Shown: positions 1 to 8,354 of the stretch, piece by piece
Numbering within the stretch: position 1 is the stretch's first letter
How the letters are laid out: each line of letters opens with the position of its first letter
DNA from: Croceicoccus naphthovorans
Lineage (GTDB): Bacteria > Pseudomonadota > Alphaproteobacteria > Sphingomonadales > Sphingomonadaceae
Assembly: GCF_001028705.1 (NCBI RefSeq)
Contig: NZ_CP011770.1
Location: 189,501-253,500, forward strand
Direction: 5' to 3'
DNA: 64,000 nt
Translations under genes and position numbers: made by a program
The notes under the pieces: model-generated
The model's input: the letters and a program-made list of their open reading frames with translations, nothing else
What the model was told of the DNA's origin: nothing
Database searches by the model: none

Positions 1-1314
1 TTCCTGCCCCGCACGCACGGTTCGGCGCTGTTCACGCGCGGTGAGACGCAGGCGATCTGCACCACCACGCTGGGCACCAAGGAATCGGAGCAGATGATCG
101 ACGGGCTGGAAGGCCTGACCTACTCCAACTTCATGCTGCACTATAACTTCCCGCCCTACTCGGTCGGCGAAGTGGGCCGCTTTGGCGCCCCGGGCCGCCG
201 CGAAATCGGCCACGGCAAGCTGGCATGGCGCGCGCTGCACCCGGTGCTGCCGTCGAAGGAAGACTTCCCCTACACCATCCGCATCCTGTCGGACATCACC
301 GAGTCGAACGGCTCGTCCTCGATGGCGACGATTTGCGGCGGCTGTCTGTCGATGATGGACGCAGGCGTTCCGATCGAACGTCCGGTGTCGGGCATCGCCA
401 TGGGCCTCATCCTCGAAGGCGATGAATTCGCCGTCCTTTCGGACATTCTTGGCGACGAGGATCACCTCGGCGACATGGACTTCAAGGTCGCTGGCACCGA
501 GGCCGGCATCACCACGATGCAGATGGACATCAAGGTGGCCGGCATCACGCAGGAAATCTTTGCTGCTGCACTGAAGCAGGCGAAGGACGGCCGCGCGCAC
601 ATCCTTGGCGAAATGACCAAGGCGCTGAGCACGGCCCGCACCGAACTATCGGCCCACGCGCCGCGTATCGAGACGATGCAGATCGACAAGTCGAAGATCC
701 GCGACGTCATCGGCACCGGCGGCAAGGTCATCCGTGAAATCGTCGCGGAAACCGGTGCCAAGGTGGACATCGACGACGAGGGTGTGATCAAGATCTCGTC
801 CAGCGATCTGTCGCAGATCGAAGCCGCCAGGAAGTGGATCGAAGGTATCGTCGAAGAGGCGGAAGTCGGCAAGATCTACACCGGCAAGGTCGTCAACATC
901 GTCGACTTCGGCGCATTCGTGAACTTCATGGGCGGCAAGGACGGTCTAGTCCACGTGTCGGAAATGAAGAACGAGCGCGTTGAAAAGCCGACCGACGTCG
1001 TTTCCGAAGGCCAGGAAGTTAAGGTCAAGGTCCTCGAGATCGACAACCGCGGCAAGGTCCGCCTGTCGATGCGCGTCGTCGATCAGGAAACCGGCGAAGA
1101 GCTGGAAGACACGCGCCCCGCTCGCGAGCCGCGTGAACCGCGCGGTGATCGCGGCGATCGTCGTGGCCCGCGCCGCGACGGCGGTGGCGGCCGTGGACGT
1201 GGTGGCGATCGCGGTGATCGCGGCCCGCGCAGCGGCGGTCGTGACCGGGACGACGGCGAAGGCAAGTCGGGCGGTAACCCCGACCACATGCCCGCGTTCC
1301 TGAAGGACGACTGA
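1..1314 (+). CDS. pnp: Polyribonucleotide nucleotidyltransferase (PNPase), 3' part
   Basis: The reading frame is open from base 1 and enters from outside the window, so this is the C-terminal 437 residues of a protein usually about 700-770 long. PNPase degrades RNA 3'-to-5' by phosphorolysis and works in the RNA degradosome. Visible parts are the end of the second RNase PH core ([15 protein letters not shown] near the start, GSNGSSS-type active-site loop), then a KH domain ([11 protein letters not shown], about residues 235-290) and an S1 domain ([15 protein letters not shown], about 295-365). The tail is rich in Arg, Gly and Asp, which is common in sphingomonads and probably adds RNA or RNase E contacts. 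The gene ends in front of a good intrinsic terminator. Confidence 0.97.
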   Translation, partial: FLPRTHGSALFTRGETQAICTTTLGTKESEQMIDGLEGLTYSNFMLHYNFPPYSVGEVGRFGAPGRREIGHGKLAWRALHPVLPSKEDFPYTIRILSDITESNGSSSMATICGGCLSMMDAGVPIERPVSGIAMGLILEGDEFAVLSDILGDEDHLGDMDFKVAGTEAGITTMQMDIKVAGITQEIFAAALKQAKDGRAHILGEMTKALSTARTELSAHAPRIETMQIDKSKIRDVIGTGGKVIREIVAETGAKVDIDDEGVIKISSSDLSQIEAARKWIEGIVEEAEVGKIYTGKVVNIVDFGAFVNFMGGKDGLVHVSEMKNERVEKPTDVVSEGQEVKVKVLEIDNRGKVRLSMRVVDQETGEELEDTRPAREPREPRGDRGDRRGPRRDGGGGRGRGGDRGDRGPRSGGRDRDDGEGKSGGNPDHMPAFLKDD

Positions 1315-1337
1315 TCCATTCGGACAGCCAGTGAAAT

Positions 1338-1368
1338 GGGGCCGTTGGAGCGATCCGGCGGCCCCTTT
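1338..1368 (+). terminator. Intrinsic terminator after pnp
   Basis: GGGGCC pairs with GGCCCC across a loop of about 16 bases and is followed by TTTC. It lies 24 bases after the pnp stop codon and just before the next gene's start. Confidence 0.7.
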
Positions 1369-1388
1369 CGCATGAAGGAACGACGAAC

Positions 1389-2057
1389 ATGCTGGAACGC
1401 AAGCTGCTGGGATCGGCCATGGTGCCGGGCGGGACCGAACTGCATCTCTATTCCCACGGGCGCGATTTCTACATCATGCTGGACCGGCATGACCTGATGA
1501 GCACCCGGATGCGCTATTCGGAAGAACAGCTTGCCGAACTGACGCTGGACCGCCTGGAATGCGCCGATCCGCACATTCTGGTCGGCGGTTACGGCATGGG
1601 CTTTACCTTGCGCGCGGCTCTGGCGCGGCTGGGGCCGAAGGGGCGGGTGACCGTTGCCGAACTGATGCCGGAAATCATCGATTGGGCACGCGGCCCGATG
1701 GCAGAGGTTGCGGCAGGCTGCCTCGACGATGCGCGCGTCACGGTTCAGGTCGCCGATGTCTCGCATGTCATCGCCAAGGCCAACCGCAGTTTCGATGCGA
1801 TCCTGCTCGACGTCGACAATGGCCCCGACGGGTTGGTGCGGGCAGAGAACGACAATATTTATGCCAATCGCGGTCTGGCCGCAGCGATGCGCGCGCTGCG
1901 TCCGGGCGGCGTGCTGGCGATCTGGTCGGCTGGCCCGGACGACAGGTTTACCCGCCAGCTGACACGCGCTGGCTATGACGTAGAGGAATTGGAAGTCCGC
2001 GCCCGTCCCAACGGCAAGGGGCCGCGCCATACGATCTGGTTCGCCAGACCTCGCTGA
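1389..2057 (+). CDS. Spermidine synthase-like SAM-dependent methyltransferase
   Basis: The 222-residue protein has a Rossmann methyltransferase fold of the spermidine-synthase-like group. The nucleotide-binding motif is degenerate (ILVGGYGMGFTLRAAL, about residues 60-75), followed by the acidic strand-2 end (VAELMPEII) and DAILLDVDNGP. The N-terminal sheet usual for polyamine aminopropyltransferases is short, so transfer of an aminopropyl group to putrescine is not assured. Such short members often sit singly in proteobacterial genomes without a known substrate. A ribosome site (GAAGGAA) lies just upstream of the ATG. The gene converges on the next small gene with only 15 bases between their ends. 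Confidence 0.75.
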   Translation: MLERKLLGSAMVPGGTELHLYSHGRDFYIMLDRHDLMSTRMRYSEEQLAELTLDRLECADPHILVGGYGMGFTLRAALARLGPKGRVTVAELMPEIIDWARGPMAEVAAGCLDDARVTVQVADVSHVIAKANRSFDAILLDVDNGPDGLVRAENDNIYANRGLAAAMRALRPGGVLAIWSAGPDDRFTRQLTRAGYDVEELEVRARPNGKGPRHTIWFARPR

Positions 2058-2072
2058 CAATACACGCGCTGA

Positions 2073-2327
2073 TTAGCGGCGTTTGCCGGGCAGGTTATCG
2101 GACAGCGTATCTGCCAATCCTGCCCGCGACCGGAAACATCCGACGGCGGCGAGAAAGAACAGCCCGGCGATCGCCAGCCCCGGCCAGTGCGTCGTGACGC
2201 TGAACCCTTGGCTATCGATCAGCGAGATCAGCGCAAATAAACCGATCATCAGGAAAACCGTGCCGCAGACCCGCGCCCAGAACCGGCCCAGCTTGCGATC
2301 CGCCGCGATCATGCGTTTGCGGATCAT
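2073..2327 (-). CDS. Small two-helix membrane protein
   Basis: This 84-residue protein of unknown function has a basic N-terminus (IRKRM) and two hydrophobic stretches, roughly residues 18-38 and 48-64, so a hairpin in the inner membrane is likely. The C-terminus is polar and basic. Its start overlaps the end of the upstream small membrane-protein gene by four bases (ATGA), so the two are probably translated together and may interact. No family was recognised. Reality of the gene rests on the coupling and on two clean hydrophobic helices. Confidence 0.6.
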   Translation of the reverse strand: MIRKRMIAADRKLGRFWARVCGTVFLMIGLFALISLIDSQGFSVTTHWPGLAIAGLFFLAAVGCFRSRAGLADTLSDNLPGKRR

Positions 2328-2593
2328 TTCCGGCGCGGCGGGTCGGCTTCATCGCCGAACCCCTCTATAACCGACCCGCGCGCCACCAAGCATTGACGCG
2401 CCAGTCCGAACAGGATCAGCGCAAAGATCAGGCCGAACCAGCGAACTTCGCCATCCGCGTTGCCGGGCGGCAGAGAGAAATAGGCCGCAAGGAACCCCGC
2501 TGCGGCCAGCACGCCCGCGATCAGGCGATTCATGCCCCGCTCTATCCGCCGCCCGATCTTGCGGCGATACCAGTTGTCCGCGTTCTCGCTCAT
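2324..2593 (-). CDS. Small membrane protein, coupled to its neighbour
   Basis: This 89-residue protein of unknown function has a polar, basic N-terminus (about 20 residues, RRKIGRRIERG), then two predicted transmembrane helices around residues 21-41 and 51-70. The topology resembles that of the downstream 84-residue protein, with which it shares an ATGA overlap. The pair may have arisen by duplication, although sequence similarity is not obvious by eye. No domain was recognised. Confidence 0.6.
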   Translation of the reverse strand: MSENADNWYRRKIGRRIERGMNRLIAGVLAAAGFLAAYFSLPPGNADGEVRWFGLIFALILFGLARQCLVARGSVIEGFGDEADPPRRK

Positions 2594-2621
2594 GGCCTGA
2601 CCTTACCACGGCAGAGCCCCC

Positions 2622-2660
2622 AAAAAGAAGAGCCGCCGGTCGGGTGTGACGGGCGGCTCT
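2622..2660 (-). terminator. Intrinsic terminator after gcrA
   Basis: Read on the minus strand, AGAGCCGCC pairs with GGCGGCTCT and is followed by TCTTTTT. It lies 26 bases beyond the gcrA stop codon and upstream of the next minus-strand gene. Confidence 0.8.
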
Positions 2661-2685
2661 CTCTATCTGGAATATCCGGCTGCGG

Positions 2686-3348
2686 TCAGCGCACGCGCGG
2701 GCCGCCGAACGGCAGGGGCGGAGGCGGACGGCGCGCACCGCGCGGCAGCTGTGCCTGATAGGCCCTGCCGCAGTGTTCGACGCAATACGGGAACCCGGGG
2801 TTCACCTTTTCGCCGCAGAAGTGAAAGTCCGGCTCTCCCGGATGGCCCATCGGCCAGCGGCAGATGCGGTCCGAAAGATCGAGCAGCGAAGTCTTGTCCG
2901 CGATTTCCGGGCTGGGCTTTGCGGGCACAAGGCGGCGCGGCGGCGCTGGCGGGATCGGCGGCTGCTGATCGCCGGGGCCTTGGCGGAGGAAACCGCCGGG
3001 GCCGACCGATACGATGCGCGGCTGGTTGCTTTGCGGTGCGGGCTGCTGCGGCTGGGCCGGGGCAGCGGGACGCGCGGCGGCAGGGGCCGCCGGTGCCGGA
3101 CGTGGTGCGGGCGCGGCGGCAGGCTTTGGCGCAGCAGGCTTCGGCGCGGCGGCCTTTGGCGCGGCGGGCTTCGCCTTGGCAGGTTTTTCCTTCACGGGGG
3201 ATGGGCGCGCCTTCAGGCCAAGGCGGTGCGCCTTGCCGATGACGGCATTACGGCTGACGCCGCCCAGTTCTTCCGCGATCTGGCTGGCAGTCGATCCGCT
3301 TTCCCACATCTTGGTCAGCTTCTCGATCCGTTCGTCGGTCCAGCTCAT
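2686..3348 (-). CDS. gcrA: Cell-cycle regulator GcrA
   Basis: GcrA is an alphaproteobacterial transcription factor that binds sigma-70 RNA polymerase and methylated GANTC sites to drive cell-cycle genes. The 220-residue protein begins with the diagnostic helix-turn-helix (SWTDERIEKLTKMW, then SASQIAEELG-type and VSRNAVIGKAHRLGL, residues 1-50). A long Ala/Pro/Lys-rich linker follows (about 50-140). The C-terminal sigma-binding part has the conserved CRWPMG, FCGE and YCVEHC cysteine motifs (about 160-205). The start is fixed by the family's MSWTDER opening. It is transcribed alone, divergent from the ABC permease gene and closed by its own terminator. Confidence 0.96.
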   Translation of the reverse strand: MSWTDERIEKLTKMWESGSTASQIAEELGGVSRNAVIGKAHRLGLKARPSPVKEKPAKAKPAAPKAAAPKPAAPKPAAAPAPRPAPAAPAAARPAAPAQPQQPAPQSNQPRIVSVGPGGFLRQGPGDQQPPIPPAPPRRLVPAKPSPEIADKTSLLDLSDRICRWPMGHPGEPDFHFCGEKVNPGFPYCVEHCGRAYQAQLPRGARRPPPPLPFGGPRVR

Positions 3349-3449
3349 GCAAACTCCGTTTCAAATCATGCCCGGCGGGCGGACGCGTGGCGGCCAGTGC
3401 CTTGTCGCGCGCTTGCCTAAAGGAGGTCCAGCCGGTAACCGGCCTGCCC

Positions 3450-4304
3450 ATGACCCAATCCGCCCCAAACAGCAACGACGAAGCCGCATTTCCGCCACCG
3501 GGGCAACCCGTCATGGGCCGGATCAACCGGCTCGGGCTGTGGACTCTCTATATGAAAGAGGTGCGCCGGTTCTTCAAGGTGCAGCTGCAGACGATCTGGG
3601 CCCCGGCGATCACCACGATGCTGTTTCTGGTGATTTTCACCATCGCGATGGGGCGCGGTGATCGCGAAATCCTTGGCGTGAACTTCGCCACCTTCGTCGC
3701 GCCGGGGCTGATCGTGATGGGCATGATGCAGAATGCCTTCGCCAACGGCAGCTTTTCTCTTCTGGGCGGCAAGGTGCAGGGCACGATCATCGATTACCTG
3801 ATGCCGCCGCTCAGCAACCTCGAATTGCTGCTCGGCCTTGTCGGTGCATCGGTTACGCGCGGCGTGCTGGTCGGTATCGCGGTCTACATCGCGATGTCGC
3901 TCTATCCCGGTGTCGACCTGACGCTGCACCACCCCTGGGCCGTCGTGTGGTTTGGGTTGATGGGCGCGATCATGTTGTCGCTGCTGGGCGTGCTGACGTC
4001 GATCTGGGCGGAGAAGTTCGACCACAACGCGGCGGTTACGAATTTCATCGTCGCGCCGTTGTCGCTGCTGTCGGGTACGTTCTACGTTATCGACAACCTC
4101 GCCCCGTTCTTTCAATCGATCAGCCGGTTGAACCCGTTCTTCTATGTGATCTCTGGCTTCCGCTTCGGCTTTCTGGGGCAAAGCGACATCGGCGATACCA
4201 ACATGGCGGTGCTGCACGGGGCGTTGGGCCTTGGCGTGCTGAACGCGGTGCTGGCGGTGCTCACTTATCTCGTACTGCGGACGGGCTGGAAGCTGCGTAG
4301 TTGA
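3450..4304 (+). CDS. ABC-2 type transporter permease
   Basis: This inner-membrane permease is of the ABC-2 (YadH/NodJ-like) type, with six hydrophobic helices and the conserved late motif region near FYVISGFRFGFLG. Such proteins export polysaccharides or lipid-linked compounds together with a separate ATPase, which is not adjacent here. The ATG at 3450 gives 284 residues. An upstream in-frame ATG at 3387 would add 21 poorly conserved-looking residues. A strong AGGAGG lies at 3421-3426, but it is 23 bases from this ATG, which is unusually far, so the true start is uncertain. The 3' end overlaps the convergent downstream gene by 44 bases. Confidence 0.85.
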   Translation: MTQSAPNSNDEAAFPPPGQPVMGRINRLGLWTLYMKEVRRFFKVQLQTIWAPAITTMLFLVIFTIAMGRGDREILGVNFATFVAPGLIVMGMMQNAFANGSFSLLGGKVQGTIIDYLMPPLSNLELLLGLVGASVTRGVLVGIAVYIAMSLYPGVDLTLHHPWAVVWFGLMGAIMLSLLGVLTSIWAEKFDHNAAVTNFIVAPLSLLSGTFYVIDNLAPFFQSISRLNPFFYVISGFRFGFLGQSDIGDTNMAVLHGALGLGVLNAVLAVLTYLVLRTGWKLRS

Positions 4305-4911
4305 TTCGCATCCGCTCTGCCGCGCGGGCGGCGGCGCGGACGTTGGGCAGGTGACGGAACACGTGCCGTCTGCGGTTGGCCAGCTGTGACCGCGCTCCTG
4401 CGGGCAACTCTTTCACGGTCCGGTCGTATTCCACGATCAGGTCGCCGTAACCGTCTTTGCGGTCGCGGATTCGGATGTTCGTCACCCTGTCGCCGGGAAC
4501 GGCGCGTAGCGATGTCTTCCGGCCGCCGACGATGCGCACGATCCGTTTGTCTGTCACCGCGTGCAATGTCCGCCCCGGCATGGTGAGGGCAAAAAACGGA
4601 ACGGCCAGCATGACCAGCCCGATCAACACGAACGGCAATCCGAAAGCGGGAAAGAGCAAGGCCGCGGTCTGCACCCCGATCCCGTCCGCCGGGTTCACCT
4701 TGGTCATCGACCACGCGCTATAGACCCAGAAAACCGAGAATGCCGTCCACGGCAGCGCAAATATCCAGATCAGGAAAGCGGAGAAATCGAGGAAGGCGTC
4801 CGGCCGCCCTTTCCACAAAACCCGCTCATCCTGTGCCAACACGCTGCGCAGCGCCGAATCGAGCTGATCCGCACCAAATGCCTTGATCTCGTGAAAGTGT
4901 TCGCTCGCCAT
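4261..4911 (-). CDS. PH-like (bPH) domain membrane protein
   Basis: This 216-residue protein of unknown role has two N-terminal transmembrane helices (about residues 45-65 and 85-115). A soluble segment follows that resembles bacterial PH domains: HAVTDKRIVRIVGGRKTSLRAVPGDRVTNI, a typical 'YxVTdxRv...' strand pattern. Such proteins are usually envelope-associated. The last 44 bases overlap the end of the convergent ABC permease gene, so both coding regions share that DNA in opposite directions. No partner is evident. Confidence 0.7.
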   Translation of the reverse strand: MASEHFHEIKAFGADQLDSALRSVLAQDERVLWKGRPDAFLDFSAFLIWIFALPWTAFSVFWVYSAWSMTKVNPADGIGVQTAALLFPAFGLPFVLIGLVMLAVPFFALTMPGRTLHAVTDKRIVRIVGGRKTSLRAVPGDRVTNIRIRDRKDGYGDLIVEYDRTVKELPAGARSQLANRRRHVFRHLPNVRAAARAAERMRINYAASSPSAVRDK

Positions 4912-4953
4912 CGCCCCCGGCCCTAGCAGCGAATGGTTACTGTCCTGCTAGCA

Positions 4954-5397
4954 CTAGTGCTTCAGGCTTTGGTGCAGGTCGTAATGCCCGTCGAAGAACT
5001 CGCCGAAAACCATGTCGATCGACGGGTGATCGACTGGTCCGCCTTCGCCATCTTCGATCAGATTCTGCTGGCTTACATAGGCGACGTAGCTGGATTCGTC
5101 GTTTTCCGCGAAAAGGTGATAGAACGGCTGCTCGCGCGCCGGGCGCATCGCTTCGGGGATCGAATCGTACCATTCCTCGCTATTCGCGAAGACCGGGTCG
5201 ATGTCGAAAATCACACCGCGAAAATCGTGGAGCCGGTGGCGAACGATATCGCCAACCGCAAAGCGGGTTCTGGCCACCGCCGGGGCGGAAATCGCCCGCC
5301 CTGCTTGCGGAGAGAAATAGGTGGCGCGTGGTGCGCCGTCTTTGTGCCCCTTATCCGGATATCCGGCGTCCGGATTGCTACGGAAATCTGCGCTCAT
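4954..5397 (-). CDS. hspQ: Heat-shock protein HspQ (YccV-like)
   Basis: HspQ binds hemimethylated DNA in vitro and acts as a specificity factor for Lon protease. The domain starts at ARTRFAVGDIVRHRLHDFRGVIFDIDP and continues through the conserved EWYDSIP, PFYHLFAE and YVAYVSQQNL motifs. An ATG at 5397 preceded by GCAGGG gives 147 residues. ATG 5409 is an alternative start, and farther-upstream in-frame starts give an implausible Arg/Pro-rich leader. It stands alone between a convergent-style neighbour and the tRNA-Ser gene. Confidence 0.92.
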   Translation of the reverse strand: MSADFRSNPDAGYPDKGHKDGAPRATYFSPQAGRAISAPAVARTRFAVGDIVRHRLHDFRGVIFDIDPVFANSEEWYDSIPEAMRPAREQPFYHLFAENDESSYVAYVSQQNLIEDGEGGPVDHPSIDMVFGEFFDGHYDLHQSLKH

Positions 5398-5567
5398 GCC
5401 CTGCAACATAATGGTTGTGCGGGTGCGAAACAATGGGGGCGTAGCACCTGTCGACAGCAAGCAATCGATTTGGCGCGGATTCGCCCTTGGCAAGCCGCCG
5501 CGCATCGGCTAACCGCGCGGCTTCGTTCGACCGGCGGCAGTGCCGCTTAACGCGAACCTCGATCAGC

Positions 5568-5658
<91 letters not shown>

Positions 5659-5758
5659 CAGCCTATTTCACCATATCCCAAACCGTAGCATAATCGGCTG
5701 TTTTTAGTCGATTTTCTGCGGATTCGTGTTTGATTGCGTATTCTCAAATTGCATGGTA

Positions 5759-5790
5759 TCCCACACCTCATGTGGTAATAAATGTGGGAG
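5759..5790. promoter_or_regulatory. Left integrase arm-type sites
   Basis: TCCCACA at 5759-5765 and its inverse TGTGGGAG at 5783-5790 lie directly before the integrase ATG. The same TGTGGGAG occurs twice near the other end of the island (29937 and 29949). They fit arm-binding sites and might also mediate autoregulation. The second copy also contains the integrase ribosome site GGGAG. Confidence 0.5.
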
Positions 5791-5797
5791 AAAAATA

Positions 5798-6961
5798 ATG
5801 GGCCGGTTGTCGGCTACGGCGGTGAAGGCAGCGAAGCTGCCCGGACGCTATGGCGACGGAGACGGTCTGTATCTGCTGGTCAGCCGCGCAGGTGCCCGCT
5901 CATGGGTCTGCCGGGTGCAGAAAGACGGCAAACGACGCGATATCGGCCTTGGCAGTGCGAAGAAGGTTTCGCTGGCCGTGGCGCGCGAGCGCGCGGCCAA
6001 GGTGCGCAGTCAGGTGGAAGTCGGCCTCGATCCCATCGCCGAGCGGCGCAAGGAGGCGGGTATCCCGACATTCCGCGAAGCCGCCGCCATCGTATTTGCC
6101 GAGAACAAGAAGAGCTGGCGCAACGCCAAGCATCGCGATCAGTGGCTTTCGACCCTCACGACATATGCCTTCCCCTTTTTCGGCGACATGGCAGTGAGCA
6201 AGGTTGAAGGGCCGCACGTCCGCGATGCTCTTGTAGCCATCTGGCTCGAAAAGCCGGAAACCGCACGGCGGGTGCGCCAGCGAATCGTTGCCGTGATCGA
6301 CTGGGCTATCGCTAAGGGTTATCGGGACTTGCCCCTGCCGATTGCAGCCATGAACAAGTCGCTGCCCAAGGTGAAGGTAAAGCCGGTTCATCACAGTGCC
6401 TTGCCCTATGCCGATGTTCCGGCCTTCGCTGCCAAGTTGCGCGAACGGGAATCGGTTGGTCGGCTCGCCTTTGAGGCACTGATTCTGACCGCTTCGCGTT
6501 CGGGCGAAATTCGCGGTGCGACATGGAGTGAGCTTGATCTTGAGAAAAAGCTCTGGACGATCCCGGCGGACCGGATGAAGGCAGGGCGGGAACATGTGGT
6601 GCCACTGTCGGATGCCGCCGTCAGTGCCTTCCAGCGGGCGGTAACCTACCGGGAGGTTCGCAACGATCTTGTGTTTCCCGGCGCTCGCTACGGTAAGCCT
6701 TTGTCGGATATGACGCTGACCAAGATTTGCCGTGACTTGGAAATTCCCGCCGTGCCGCATGGTTTTCGATCCAGCTTCCGCGACTGGGTTGCCGAGGAAA
6801 CCGACTTCGACGGTGACGTTGCGGAAATGGCGCTGGCGCACACCATCGAGAACAAGGTTGAGGCTGCTTACCGGCGCGGCAATCTGCTGGAAAAACGGCG
6901 GGCGCTTATGGATGCATGGGGAGCGTATTGCTTTCCGGGATCGCAGGAACCGTCCTCGTGA
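5798..6961 (+). CDS. int: Tyrosine-type site-specific integrase
   Basis: This 387-residue phage/ICE-type integrase inserts the island into tRNA-Ser. The N-terminus is an arm-DNA-binding (DUF4102-like) domain (LSATAVKAAKLPGRYGDGDGLYL, residues 3-90), followed by a SAM-like core-binding domain (about 95-190). The catalytic domain shows the Arg of SRSGEIRG, the HGFRSSFRDW box (His and Arg), the late His in LAHTIENK and Tyr in EAAYRRG. The ATG at 5798 follows GGGAG by seven bases. An in-frame ATG at 5726 would lengthen the protein through the probable arm sites and is disfavoured. The downstream gene starts within its stop codon. Confidence 0.95.
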   Translation: MGRLSATAVKAAKLPGRYGDGDGLYLLVSRAGARSWVCRVQKDGKRRDIGLGSAKKVSLAVARERAAKVRSQVEVGLDPIAERRKEAGIPTFREAAAIVFAENKKSWRNAKHRDQWLSTLTTYAFPFFGDMAVSKVEGPHVRDALVAIWLEKPETARRVRQRIVAVIDWAIAKGYRDLPLPIAAMNKSLPKVKVKPVHHSALPYADVPAFAAKLRERESVGRLAFEALILTASRSGEIRGATWSELDLEKKLWTIPADRMKAGREHVVPLSDAAVSAFQRAVTYREVRNDLVFPGARYGKPLSDMTLTKICRDLEIPAVPHGFRSSFRDWVAEETDFDGDVAEMALAHTIENKVEAAYRRGNLLEKRRALMDAWGAYCFPGSQEPSS

Positions 6962-7908
6962 TCGAGGTCGATCTGCTTAGCGATGTCGCCGCGCTCCGCC
7001 TTGCGCCTGACGATATTGAAACCGGGCGGGCCGAGATTGAAAGACTGGTTAGACCGCTTCGCCGGAGGTTGGGGGCGATCAACGCAGGGCGATCCGTAAT
7101 CGGAACGATAGGCGCGATTGCGGCGGTCGCGGGATTTGCCATTGTCGCCGGTTCTCCGCCGCATTCCAGCGAATGGGGCGCGCAAGCCTTGGCAGTGGGC
7201 GGGGCAACCACGGTCATGATGAGCTGGTTGAGCGGACGATTGATCCAGCGGCGCAAGCGTTTCGTCGCCAAGCGTCCCTATGACATTTCCCTTCCGCCAG
7301 AATTCGAGACATTGCTGACCGACCTTGCCGCAGGACGCTTGCGGGCGGTGATGTCAAAGGGATATGGGCCAGTCAGCACGAGTGCGCTGCGCGCGAACGA
7401 TGGCCAACTTTTCGATACGGAAATCGCGCCCGGCACATTTGCCAACCGTTTCGCGCCGATCCTGCTGTTGGCCAATCCCAAAGATTATGCCGCCTTGTGG
7501 ATGCCTTGGGGTGGCACCTTGGACCGACCGATCTACGTGGTCAAAGCGCCGGACGAAGAACGACGAGAGCCGTTGCCATCGAGGCCAAAGATCGAAATGC
7601 ACTGGATTACAAAAATCCCGTCAGATCGATTTGCGGATTGGAACGCCCGTGTGCAGCAGCGTGGCCCTTGGGATGTGCTGACGCAGATCGAAGTCGGGCA
7701 AGTCCTGGACGCCGCTCGCAGAAAGGCGGAAAGCGATGCGCAGGTGGGTAAAAAATTCAACGTCAATGGCTTTGCTAGGAACGCCAGAACGCCGCGACTT
7801 TCCGCTGAAACCGTCCGCAAGCTGATCGCGAAGTCAGGCGAGCATGATTACGACTGGGTGCGCAAGAGCGCGGAGGCGGCCCAAGTTGGTAACGATCAGG
7901 TAGGATGA
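6958..7908 (+). CDS. Unknown two-helix protein coupled to the integrase
   Basis: No family was recognised. A GTG at 6958 overlaps the integrase TGA (GTGA), giving 316 residues. An ATG at 6916 would overlap by 46 bases. After about 45 residues two adjacent hydrophobic helices appear (GTIGAIAAVAGFAIVAG and the segment around WGAQALAVGGATTVMMSWL), then a basic stretch (RRKRF) and a long soluble C-terminal part of about 220 residues with a charged end. It is likely a membrane-anchored cytoplasmic protein. The translational coupling suggests it belongs to the element core rather than the cargo. Confidence 0.65.
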   Translation: MIEVDLLSDVAALRLAPDDIETGRAEIERLVRPLRRRLGAINAGRSVIGTIGAIAAVAGFAIVAGSPPHSSEWGAQALAVGGATTVMMSWLSGRLIQRRKRFVAKRPYDISLPPEFETLLTDLAAGRLRAVMSKGYGPVSTSALRANDGQLFDTEIAPGTFANRFAPILLLANPKDYAALWMPWGGTLDRPIYVVKAPDEERREPLPSRPKIEMHWITKIPSDRFADWNARVQQRGPWDVLTQIEVGQVLDAARRKAESDAQVGKKFNVNGFARNARTPRLSAETVRKLIAKSGEHDYDWVRKSAEAAQVGNDQVG

Positions 7909-7941
7909 TTGAAAATAATATGAATTGATTCAATATCATCC
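7903..7941. promoter_or_regulatory. AT-rich inverted repeat before the AlpA-like gene
   Basis: GGATGATTGAA near 7903 is nearly repeated inverted as TTCAATATCATCC ending at 7941, and the exact palindrome ATTGATTCAAT lies at 7924-7934. The stretch is much more AT-rich than its surroundings. It could be a weak terminator for the preceding gene or an operator for the AlpA-like gene. There is no T-run, so an operator is slightly favoured. Confidence 0.35.
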
Positions 7942-8035
7942 AGATTACCAAGGCCAAGTTTTCCGGTAGCCAAATTGCGTGTGATGGCAGGGCGCGTGCA
8001 GCTTGGGGGCATCTCGCTCATACAGGAAATGCCCC

Positions 8036-8242
8036 ATGCTGCCCCACGATCCCCAGACGCAATTGCTCACCATTGACGATGTGATGCGCCTCACCGGCTA
8101 CAAGAGCCGGTCGAGCATTTATCGCCTCGTCCGTCAAAACCGTTGTCCGCCGCCCGTTGTTATTGGGGGCGGCAGGGTCCGCTGGCGATCCGGCGAGATC
8201 GAGCATTGGCTACAGGGCTTACCCACCCAGCGATACGCCTGA
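8036..8242 (+). CDS. AlpA-like DNA-binding regulator / excisionase
   Basis: This 68-residue helix-turn-helix protein belongs to the AlpA/excisionase-like MerR-related group: LLTIDDVMRLTGYKSRSSIYRLVRQN, then the wing VRWRSGEIEHWL. Such proteins in integrated elements activate the integrase or act as recombination directionality factors. The ATG at 8036 is preceded by AGGAA and opens just before the conserved part. An in-frame upstream ATG at 8003 has no ribosome site. Its position between the integrase unit and the mobilization genes fits control of excision. Confidence 0.88.
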   Translation: MLPHDPQTQLLTIDDVMRLTGYKSRSSIYRLVRQNRCPPPVVIGGGRVRWRSGEIEHWLQGLPTQRYA

Positions 8243-8354
8243 CCAGAAGGCGCTCCCCGGACCCAGCCTGATTGCTGGGTGAACCGCTCCGCGCCTGCGT
8301 CCCATCCTCAACCTCACGAACAACCGCAATCGTGGAATCACGAAAGGATTTCCC

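Noticed and set aside
1129..1260. Repeats of GGTGATCGCGG type that look like a tandem repeat array
   Set aside because: They encode the Arg/Gly/Asp tail of PNPase. Irregular unit length and a coding role explain them.
1083..2060. A 325-codon minus-strand frame across the pnp tail and methyltransferase
   Set aside because: It spans an intrinsic terminator and two real plus-strand genes, and its end is a low-complexity Pro/Arg run produced by the RGG codons of pnp.
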